A stretch of 8,761 nucleotides of DNA from Candidatus Falkowiibacteriota bacterium (lineage in GTDB: Bacteria; Patescibacteriota; Patescibacteriia; Patescibacteriales; JALSMD01), in the NCBI GenBank assembly GCA_026987855.1, contig JALSMD010000109.1:1-8761 (forward strand). Direction: 5' to 3'. Under the pieces are notes generated by a model. That model worked only from the letters and a program-made list of their open reading frames with translations, had not been told where the DNA came from and did no database searches. A program made the translations under genes and the position numbers. Positions 1 to 6,139 of the stretch are shown one piece after another. Numbering within the stretch: position 1 is the first letter of the stretch; each line of letters opens with the position of its first letter.

Positions 1-707
1 AAATAGGTTATTTACCGGAAACTGTCCCTCTTTATGATGATATGCGAGTATATGAATATTTAAAATTTGTTGCTGAAATAAGAGGGATTAGAAAAAATAA
101 ATTGAAGGAAAGTATTAAAAGAGTAGTTAAAGATTGCGGTTTGTCTAATGTTGTAAGAAAGCCTATTGATGAGCTTTCTAAAGGTTATAGGCAGAGGGTT
201 GGTTTGGCCCAAGCGATTATTCATAATCCTGAAATTTTAATTTTAGATGAACCCACTACAGGACTTGATCCAAATCAAATTATAGAAATTAGAGATTTAA
301 TAAAAAAAATTGGTCAAGAAAAAACTGTTATTTTATCCACACATATCTTGAGCGAAGTAGATGCTACTTGTGATAGGGTAGTGGTAATTAATAATGGTAA
401 GATTGTAGGAGAAGGAACGCCAACAGAGTTAGCCCAAAAAGTAAAATCTAAAAATATTATTTATGTAAAAATCAAAGGACCAAAACAGGAAGTCATTTCT
501 AAATTAAAGTCAATTAGTCACGTTTCCAATATACAAACAAAAGACCAGGAAGCAAAAGACATTTATGGTTATGAAATAGAATCAAGAGGAGAAAATGACA
601 TAAGAGAAGAACTTTCAAGCATAATTATGAAATCAGGATGGGGAATTTTAGAATTTTCTACTAAAACTGCTTCTTTAGAAGATGTATTTAGAGAATTAAC
701 TCAATAA
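1..707 (+). CDS. ABC transporter ATP-binding protein, GldA/CcmA-like (5' end outside window)
   Basis: This is the cytoplasmic ATPase subunit that would power the permease encoded just downstream. The reading frame is open to the left edge: before the ATG at 42 it reads IGYLPETVPLYDD, the usual Q-loop region of this subfamily (Glu in place of the Q-loop Gln), so that ATG is internal and the gene is partial. The Walker A motif must lie outside the window. Counting from the ATG at 42, the ABC signature LSKGYRQR is at residues 45-52, Walker B ILILDE at 65-70, the D-loop GLDP at 74-77 and the switch His at 101 (STHIL). The C-terminal part (about 130-221) is the accessory domain typical of ABC-2 exporter ATPases. 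It ends 4 nt before the permease gene. The class is certain; the name GldA rests on the neighbouring GldF- and GldG-like genes. Confidence 0.93.
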   Translation, partial: IGYLPETVPLYDDMRVYEYLKFVAEIRGIRKNKLKESIKRVVKDCGLSNVVRKPIDELSKGYRQRVGLAQAIIHNPEILILDEPTTGLDPNQIIEIRDLIKKIGQEKTVILSTHILSEVDATCDRVVVINNGKIVGEGTPTELAQKVKSKNIIYVKIKGPKQEVISKLKSISHVSNIQTKDQEAKDIYGYEIESRGENDIREELSSIIMKSGWGILEFSTKTASLEDVFRELTQ

Positions 708-711
708 AAAT

Positions 712-1443
712 ATGGCTAAAAATAATATTAAAACAATTTATATTCTGTTTAAAAAAGAATTGATGTCTTATTTTAATTCTCCTATTGCTTATGTTTTTAT
801 TGGTGTTTTTCTTGTGGTCGGTAATTGGTTATTTTTTAAATGGTTTTTTCTTTTTGGGCAAGCGACTATGAGAAGTTATTTTACAATCCTACCTTGGATA
901 TTTTTGTTTTTATCACCAGCCATTACAATGCGTCTTTGGGCTGAAGAAAAAAGAACAGGAACAATTGAGTTTCTTTTAACATTACCGGTTAGTGATTGGC
1001 AGGTGGTTTTGGCTAAATTTTTTGGCAGTCTTGCATTTGTTTTAATTTGTCTTCTTTTAACTTTAAGCTTACCTATAACTGTTTCTTTTTTAGGTAATCT
1101 TGACTGGGGCCCTGTTGTTGGTGGGTATATCGGTGCCTTATTATTGGCAGGTGCTTACTTGGCTTTAGGGCTTTTTATTTCTAGCTTAACTAAAAACCAA
1201 ATTATTGCTTTTATTTTAAGCTTGATGGCTTGTTTCTTTGCCTTTATTATTGGAGAAAATTTTGTTTTAGCTAGCGCGCCACTTTTTATGGTTCCGATAA
1301 TGAAGTTTCTAGGCTTGGGTAGCCATTTTTATAATATTGCTAGAGGGGTTATTGATACCAAAGACATTATTTATTATTTAAGCATAATCTTTTTGTTTCT
1401 TTATTTGAATACTAAAGTAATAAAAGAACGCGCCTGGAAATAA
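712..1443 (+). CDS. ABC-2 type permease, GldF-like
   Basis: This is the membrane subunit expected to pair with the ATPase 4 nt upstream. The 243-aa protein has about six hydrophobic segments, at roughly 24-44, 55-73, 100-127, 134-158, 163-183 and 217-234. A cytoplasmic N-terminal stretch contains FKKELMSYFNSPIAYVF, typical of ABC-2 permeases. Between segments two and three lies AEEKRTGTIEFLLTLPVS (residues 77-94), the loop found across this family that marks the ATPase-contacting region. Length and topology fit GldF-type permeases, and the GldG partner is a separate gene rather than a fusion. The ATG has an A-rich leader (AAAAATATG) and no Shine-Dalgarno sequence. In Bacteroidetes, GldF works with GldA and GldG in gliding; here the substrate cannot be told. 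Confidence 0.92.
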   Translation: MAKNNIKTIYILFKKELMSYFNSPIAYVFIGVFLVVGNWLFFKWFFLFGQATMRSYFTILPWIFLFLSPAITMRLWAEEKRTGTIEFLLTLPVSDWQVVLAKFFGSLAFVLICLLLTLSLPITVSFLGNLDWGPVVGGYIGALLLAGAYLALGLFISSLTKNQIIAFILSLMACFFAFIIGENFVLASAPLFMVPIMKFLGLGSHFYNIARGVIDTKDIIYYLSIIFLFLYLNTKVIKERAWK

Positions 1444-1461
1444 TAAATAAAAACCAAAAAT

Positions 1462-2991
1462 ATGAATATTAATAAAAATAAACTAAGAAAAATTGACGCT
1501 TCTATTTCTGTGCTATTTATTGTTGGTATTTTGATTTTACTTAATTTTTTCTCTTATAAGATTTTTCATCGTTTTGACCTAACTCAAAATAAAGACTATT
1601 CTATTTCTCCAGTGACGAAAGAAATTTTACATAATCTAGATGATATCGTGATAATTAAGGCCTATTTTAGCAAAAATTTACCTAGTCAATTTGTTAGTTT
1701 AAGACAAGACGTTGGCGATATTCTAGACGAATATATAAATTATTCTAATGGAAAAATAAAAGTAGAATTTATTGATCCTGCTGATGACAAAGAAACAAAA
1801 AGAGATCTTTATCTAAAAGGAATACCAGAATTACAATTTAATGTATTTGAAAAAGATAAGACTCAAGTTGTACGCGGTTATATGGGGATTTTAATCCAAT
1901 ATGGAGACAGGACTGAAGCTATTCCAGTTGTAAAAAATACGAAGAATTTAGAATATGACATTACAATTGCTATTAAAAAGGTAGTTAATAATGAAAATAT
2001 TGCCATTGGTATATTAGGTGACAAAGAGTCAATAAATTTATCTAAAGCCGCTCAAAATACCTACAATAATTTAAATAAGATATATGATGTTTCTACTATA
2101 GATTTAGAAAATGTTAAAGAAATTCCTTCTAATCTAAATACATTAATTATTGCCGGTCCTAAGGAAGAATTTAGCGAAGATGACTTAAAAAAGATTGATG
2201 ACTTTTTTATGAATGGAAAGTCGTTATTGGTTTTGTTAGATGGTGTTATAAATGAAAAGGGTTTGGTTGCAAAAATAAATAAAACAAATTTAGATAAATT
2301 ATTAGAAAGCTATGGAGTAAAGCTAAATCAAAACTTGGTTCTCGATGTGATTTCTGGCAAAGCACCATTTAGTCAAGGATTTATTCCTTTCTTTATTGAA
2401 TATCCTTTTTGGCCAAAAGTAATTTCTAGTGGTTTTGATAGAAATAATCCGATTGTTTCTCAGTTGGAAAGTGTTATTTTTCCTTGGGTAAGCAGCATTG
2501 ATATTTTAAGCGATAAAATAGCAAAAGATAATTATATTTCTTATTTAGCTAAAAGCAGTGAAAAATCTTGGGTTCAAAGTGATAATTTTAATTTAAATCC
2601 GCAACAAAGATTTATATCTGGCAAACAAGGACAAAGAACATTAGCAATTTTAATAAAAGGCAAATTTAAAAGTTATTATAGTGACAAAGAGACAGATTCA
2701 GCAAGGTTAGCAGTGGTAGGAGACAGTGATTTTGTTAAGGAAGGTATAATAGGGGAACCTAATGATAATTCTATATTTTTTCAGAATTTGGTTGATGGTT
2801 TAAGCATGGATGCTTCTTTAATTAGCATCCGTTCCAAGGGAATTACTGACAGGCCAATAAAGGAATTAAGTTATACTCAAAAAATGTTAATCCGTTACTT
2901 AAATATATTTGGTTTAACTATTATAGTTATTTTATTTGGTCTCTTACGTTATTATCTACGCCGTAAAAGTAAATTTGTAGATGAATTATAA
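1462..2991 (+). CDS. GldG-like ABC-transporter auxiliary protein, membrane-anchored
   Basis: This 509-aa protein has one transmembrane segment near the N terminus (about 13-32) and one near the C terminus (about 480-497), followed by a short basic tail. The roughly 440 residues between them should lie outside the membrane, probably extracytoplasmic. Just after the first helix, FDLTQNKDYSISP and the following KEILHNLDDIVIIKAYFS (residues 38-70) match the opening of the GldG / ABC_transp_aux family. A second block, IAGPKEEFSEDDLKKIDDF with a following GKSLLVLLDG, is the typical second conserved region, resembling a Rossmann-like (GATase/IFT52-like) fold. The gene lies 18 nt after the permease and 17 nt before the DUF4340 gene, so co-transcription is very likely. 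It probably binds substrate or links the transporter to the envelope; its biochemical role is unknown even in characterised species. Confidence 0.88.
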   Translation: MNINKNKLRKIDASISVLFIVGILILLNFFSYKIFHRFDLTQNKDYSISPVTKEILHNLDDIVIIKAYFSKNLPSQFVSLRQDVGDILDEYINYSNGKIKVEFIDPADDKETKRDLYLKGIPELQFNVFEKDKTQVVRGYMGILIQYGDRTEAIPVVKNTKNLEYDITIAIKKVVNNENIAIGILGDKESINLSKAAQNTYNNLNKIYDVSTIDLENVKEIPSNLNTLIIAGPKEEFSEDDLKKIDDFFMNGKSLLVLLDGVINEKGLVAKINKTNLDKLLESYGVKLNQNLVLDVISGKAPFSQGFIPFFIEYPFWPKVISSGFDRNNPIVSQLESVIFPWVSSIDILSDKIAKDNYISYLAKSSEKSWVQSDNFNLNPQQRFISGKQGQRTLAILIKGKFKSYYSDKETDSARLAVVGDSDFVKEGIIGEPNDNSIFFQNLVDGLSMDASLISIRSKGITDRPIKELSYTQKMLIRYLNIFGLTIIVILFGLLRYYLRRKSKFVDEL

Positions 2992-3008
2992 TTTTTAAAA
3001 AGAAAAAT

Positions 3009-3941
3009 ATGAGTAAACAAAATATTATTTTAGGTATTATTTTTGTTATTTTATTAGGTTTAGCATTTGCTTACCAACCTTTAAGGAATTGGTATGAAGA
3101 TTACCACAAAGATAAAAATTTTTTTGCTAATATAAATTTTGGTGATGTTAATAAAATAGAAATTGATGGAGAGAAAAAAATTGTTTTAATTCGTGAAGGT
3201 GACAGGTGGAAGATAGAAGGAACAAAAGATTTTTATCTAAATGAAAGACGTGCTGAAAAAATAAAAAACGCTTTTGAGGATGCAAAAAAAAGTAATTTAG
3301 AAGTGATAAGCGAAAATAAGGAAAAGAAAAATCAATTTTTAACTAATGATGGAAAAGGGACAAGAGTAAAACTATTTAAGGATAATAATCTTATTTGTGA
3401 TTTTATAGTAGGAAAATTGGCTAGCGATTTTAGAAGTACTTATATTTCTAAAAATGATATAGATAAGACCTATTTAATTAAAGCAAATTTTGACGGAGCA
3501 TTTAACCATAATGATTGGTATGATAAGACAATTTTTAATACTTCCAAAGACAAAATTACAAAAATTAGAATGCAATACCCAGACAGAGAATTTACTATTG
3601 AAAAAATTAAAGATGGGGATAAAGAAAAGTGGGAAGGAGTTTCCCCATATAAGTTTAGTGTAGATGAGGAAAAAGTAAATAAAATTTTGGATATTATGAC
3701 TTACTTGCGAGCCGCTAAAATCCCAGAACAAAAATTTGAAGGTACAGGCCTAGAAAAACATTTAATTATTGTAGAGGCTAGCGGCGACGATGTTGATAAT
3801 GTTATAATGATTGGTGATGCTTATAAGGACGAAAATGGAGAAGAATTATACTATGCTAAAAAAGGAGATAGTGATAATATTTACCTAATAACCAAAAAAC
3901 AAAGAGATGAATTAGATAAAACTATTAGGGATTTAAGGTAA
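3009..3941 (+). CDS. membrane-anchored DUF4340 protein with two tandem repeats
   Basis: The 310-aa protein starts with a single hydrophobic helix (about 5-22) and no evident lipobox, so it is likely membrane-anchored with its body outside the cytoplasm. Two repeats can be aligned by eye, at about 46-160 and 181-300. Each opens with a strand ending in K-I-x-I/M and a WKIEG or KWEGV stretch, continues into a helix beginning F-x-x-x-E-x-K/R-x-x-K-I, and closes with an acidic-to-hydrophobic strand pair ending in TYLI (repeat 1) or IYLI (repeat 2). This is the DUF4340 arrangement, and such genes often follow gldG-like genes in ABC operons. It is the last gene of the operon, with 114 nt before the next gene. 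The function is unknown; a periplasmic accessory subunit of the transporter is the best guess. Confidence 0.85.
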   Translation: MSKQNIILGIIFVILLGLAFAYQPLRNWYEDYHKDKNFFANINFGDVNKIEIDGEKKIVLIREGDRWKIEGTKDFYLNERRAEKIKNAFEDAKKSNLEVISENKEKKNQFLTNDGKGTRVKLFKDNNLICDFIVGKLASDFRSTYISKNDIDKTYLIKANFDGAFNHNDWYDKTIFNTSKDKITKIRMQYPDREFTIEKIKDGDKEKWEGVSPYKFSVDEEKVNKILDIMTYLRAAKIPEQKFEGTGLEKHLIIVEASGDDVDNVIMIGDAYKDENGEELYYAKKGDSDNIYLITKKQRDELDKTIRDLR

Positions 3942-3970
3942 TAATTAATTGTAAATAATGAATGTAAATA

Positions 3971-3997
3971 TTGACAGATATATCTTAGTATTATAAA
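3971..3997 (+). promoter_or_regulatory. candidate sigma-70-type promoter for the zinc-ribbon gene
   Basis: A perfect -35 hexamer TTGACA at 3971-3976 is followed by TATAAA at 3992-3997, a five-of-six match to the -10 consensus, with a short 15-nt spacer. An alternative -10 at 3994-3999 (TAAATT) gives a 17-nt spacer but a poorer match. The element sits in the 114-nt gap after the transporter operon and about 60 nt ahead of a gene with a strong ribosome binding site. AT-rich DNA yields -10 matches easily, so the exact TTGACA carries most of the weight. Confidence 0.5.
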
Positions 3998-4042
3998 TTA
4001 CTTTAATATATTTTGCTCGTTTTTTAATTAAAATTTATCAAT

Positions 4043-4050
4043 AAAGGAGG
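4043..4050 (+). promoter_or_regulatory. strong Shine-Dalgarno sequence of the zinc-ribbon gene
   Basis: AAAGGAGG lies 5 nt before the ATG at 4056, a near-complete complement to the usual 16S rRNA 3' end. It fixes the start of the 134-aa gene. No other start in this window has a comparable site. Confidence 0.9.
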
Positions 4051-4055
4051 TAAAG

Positions 4056-4460
4056 ATGAAAGAAAGAAATTTGGTGCAGAGAATTCAAAGCGGAGAATTT
4101 GTTGTTAATCAAAAACCACCATTAGCTATAGAAATAGGGCAACGTTGCCCAGTTTGTGGTAGCATACTAAATGGCTTTGAAGAATGTGATTTTTGTGGAA
4201 GTTTGCAACTTTGGCTAAAAAAGAAAGAAAGAGAATTAAAACAATTAAGAGAAAAGATTGAAAATAAAAAAAGAGAAAAAAGAGGGAAATTTTTGAAAGC
4301 ATTATCCGAGTATTTTGACATAGAAGAACACCCAAAACAAGAGGAGTTGTTATATCTTTCCTTTAATTTTGCCGGTTACGCTGGATGTAATGGTGATAAT
4401 ATTGCGGAACAATTAATTATTTTTGAAATATTAGAAAAATTAGTTTTATTAGCGAAATAA
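4056..4460 (+). CDS. small zinc-ribbon and coiled-coil protein of unknown function
   Basis: I do not recognise this 134-aa protein as a named family. Residues 31-47 form a double-CxxC zinc site, Cys31-x2-Cys34-x9-Cys44-x2-Cys47 (CPVCG and CDFCG), the pattern of a short zinc ribbon that usually binds one Zn(II). Residues about 53-80 are almost wholly Lys, Glu, Arg, Leu and Ile, predicting a highly charged helix or short coiled coil. The C-terminal third (about 96-134) is less charged and could be a small helical domain. There is no signal peptide or membrane segment, so it is likely cytoplasmic. Its own promoter-like element, the strong SD and an intrinsic terminator right after the stop make it a one-gene unit. 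Zinc ribbons of this sort commonly contact nucleic acid or protein, so a role with ribosome, RNA polymerase or DNA is possible but not shown. Confidence 0.85.
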   Translation: MKERNLVQRIQSGEFVVNQKPPLAIEIGQRCPVCGSILNGFEECDFCGSLQLWLKKKERELKQLREKIENKKREKRGKFLKALSEYFDIEEHPKQEELLYLSFNFAGYAGCNGDNIAEQLIIFEILEKLVLLAK

Positions 4461-4466
4461 CAGACG

Positions 4467-4495
4467 AAAGAGGGAGTTATCAAACTCCCTCTTTT
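4467..4495 (+). terminator. intrinsic (Rho-independent) terminator
   Basis: A perfect 12-bp stem pairs AAAGAGGGAGTT (4467-4478) with AACTCCCTCTTT (4483-4494) around the loop ATCA. A T-run at 4492-4495 is partly shared with the stem and followed by AACTAAT. It begins 6 nt after the stop codon of the zinc-ribbon gene, just where a terminator belongs. The stem holds a five-base G/C core (GGGAG/CTCCC) that stands out from the local AT background. The T-tract is short, so some read-through into the next gene is possible. Confidence 0.82.
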
Positions 4496-4527
4496 AACTA
4501 ATAGAATAAATATTAAAAAATAAACTT

Positions 4528-5217
4528 ATGTTTAAAAAAATTTTATTGGGACTTACAACTACCAAAGGATCAGATTGGCGACAAAAAATAAAAGAAATAG
4601 AGCTATATGATTTAAAGGAGATAGCTTTATTTTTGACTTGTTTAAACAAACTGGAGAGAGAAGAATTATATAATTTGTTGGAAAAAACTAAAATTAAAAA
4701 AATCCCCCATGTTCATCTAAGAACTGACATGGACATTAGCGAATTAGATTATTTGATCAAAAGATATAATACCAAAATTTTTAATTTGCACTCTCAAAAA
4801 CAATTTCCTATAGATAAAACTTATATAAAATATAAAAAAATGATTTTTCTAGAAAACACCCAAGTAATTCCGACAGAGGAAGAGTTGAAAGAATATGGGG
4901 GATTATGTCTTGATGTAGCTCATTGGCATAATGCTATTATTACTAATTATAGCGAATACAACAACTTTGATTATTTAGTAAAAAAATTTCCTATTGGTTG
5001 TTGTCATATATCAGCAATTAGAGAAACTTATACATTTGATGATGATTATGCTCTGTGGAAAAGTTATGACAGTCACTTTTTTGAAAATTTAAATGAATTT
5101 AATTATCTTAAAAAATATTTAAAATATTTGCCTAAAATTATCAGTCTTGAACTAGAGAATTCCTTTAAAGATCAACTAAAAGTCAAAGAGTATTTAAAGA
5201 AAAATATTTTTAATTAA
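4528..5217 (+). CDS. putative xylose-isomerase-like TIM-barrel protein, function unknown
   Basis: This 229-aa protein resembles a compact sugar-phosphate isomerase / AP endonuclease IV type TIM barrel, judged from strand-end motifs. These are HVHLRTD (His61, His63), FNLHS (His88), IFLENT (Glu109), LCLDVAHWH (Asp129, His132, His134), CCHISAIRE (His160) and SLELEN (Glu208, Glu210). Glu, Asp/His, His and Glu at the ends of successive barrel strands are the usual divalent-metal ligands of that superfamily, so a metal-dependent enzyme acting on a sugar, nucleotide or DNA end is plausible. The protein is shorter than typical members (about 260-300 aa). No signal peptide is visible. The ATG has only an AT-rich leader (ATAAACTTATG) and lies 32 nt after the terminator of the preceding gene; TAGAAT at 4502-4507 could serve as a -10 element. 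Its stop is 10 nt from the stop of the convergent prmC. The substrate is unknown. Confidence 0.75.
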   Translation: MFKKILLGLTTTKGSDWRQKIKEIELYDLKEIALFLTCLNKLEREELYNLLEKTKIKKIPHVHLRTDMDISELDYLIKRYNTKIFNLHSQKQFPIDKTYIKYKKMIFLENTQVIPTEEELKEYGGLCLDVAHWHNAIITNYSEYNNFDYLVKKFPIGCCHISAIRETYTFDDDYALWKSYDSHFFENLNEFNYLKKYLKYLPKIISLELENSFKDQLKVKEYLKKNIFN

Positions 5218-5227
5218 TTTCATATAG

Positions 5228-6115
5228 TTATTCTTGTTTTAAAGTAACAACCACTATCCTGTTAAAGCCAGCTAAATCTTTTATAATCTTAAATTTTGCC
5301 TGAGGAAAGAAATTTGGAATAATCTTCTTAATTTTTTGTGTTTGTGAAGGATCAATTTCAATTAGTATATAGAGATTATTTAAATGCGCTTTTTTAACTT
5401 GTTCAAATAGTTGCCGATAATATTTTAACCCATCTCTACCTCCATCTAAAGCTAGCCGTGGTTCAGCTTGAATTGAAAATGATTTTTTGATTTGTTTTGG
5501 CGTTAAATATGGCAGATTGGCGGTAATAATTGTTTTGATATTGTTAAATTTTATAATATTTTTCATTGGTTTCAGTAAATCACCTCTTAAAAAAACAATT
5601 TCATTCTTTAGTTTATGTAGTCCAGAGTTTTTGGCGGCTACTTTGAGTGCCTTATTAGATATATCAATAGCGAAAAAATTAAAATTATTTAAATTTTTAT
5701 ATTTACTTTTTATTGTTCTAGCAATACTGATAATAATACAGCCACTGCCAGTGCCAACATCGATAATTATCGTTTTTGTTTTTGGTCTAATAATCTTTAA
5801 GACTTCATCAGTGATCAATTCTGTCTCCGGCCGTGGCACCAAAACATTTTTATTAACAAAAAATTTTAAACCATAAAACTCCTTTTCTTTAATTAAATAA
5901 GCTATTGGCTCGCCGGCAATTCTTTTTTTTATTAGTTTTTTTAATTTATTTTCTTCTAATTTATTTAATTGATATTCAGGATGTGTTAAAATAAATTCTC
6001 TTGGTTTATTAATTATTAGAGAAATTAGTATATCTAAATCAACAGAATCAATTTTATAATAGTTTTTCTTTTTAAATTCCAGAATAGATAACATAACATG
6101 TTTAGACCTACTCAC
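5228..6115 (-). CDS. prmC: peptide chain release factor N5-glutamine methyltransferase
   Basis: PrmC (HemK) transfers a methyl group from S-adenosylmethionine to the Gln of the GGQ motif of release factors, here that of PrfA encoded just upstream. The 295-aa protein has the N-terminal helical domain (about 8-90), then VPRPETE (93-99), the SAM-binding loop DVGTGSGCI (119-127), acidic Asp151 after strand two (FFAIDIS), the catalytic loop ANLPYL (199-204), EPRLALDGGRDGL (218-230) and a C-terminal DLAGFNRIV. The catalytic tetrapeptide is Asn-Leu-Pro-Tyr rather than the usual Asn-Pro-Pro-Tyr. The start taken here is GTG at 6113-6115, 24 nt after prfA, with an A-rich leader. An ATG at 6092-6094 would remove seven residues and fits the family N terminus at least as well. 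Neither start has a clear SD. Confidence 0.95.
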   Translation of the reverse strand: MSRSKHVMLSILEFKKKNYYKIDSVDLDILISLIINKPREFILTHPEYQLNKLEENKLKKLIKKRIAGEPIAYLIKEKEFYGLKFFVNKNVLVPRPETELITDEVLKIIRPKTKTIIIDVGTGSGCIIISIARTIKSKYKNLNNFNFFAIDISNKALKVAAKNSGLHKLKNEIVFLRGDLLKPMKNIIKFNNIKTIITANLPYLTPKQIKKSFSIQAEPRLALDGGRDGLKYYRQLFEQVKKAHLNNLYILIEIDPSQTQKIKKIIPNFFPQAKFKIIKDLAGFNRIVVVTLKQE

Positions 6116-6139
6116 TTTTATTGTTTTTTTGGATTTTTA

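Noticed and set aside
4109..4335. Two overlapping minus-strand reading frames opposite the zinc-ribbon gene.
   Set aside because: The plus-strand gene has a strong SD, a zinc motif and a terminator; the opposite frames are low-complexity Phe/Leu/Ser shadows.
5218..5227. Search for a bidirectional terminator between the convergent TIM-barrel and prmC genes.
   Set aside because: Only 10 nt separate the stops and no stem is visible there or in the adjoining ends, so nothing can be claimed.
5487..5876. Plus-strand hydrophobic reading frame of 129 codons inside prmC.
   Set aside because: It is wholly antisense to a clear prmC, and its hydrophobic look comes from reading Lys/Asn-rich codons on the opposite strand.
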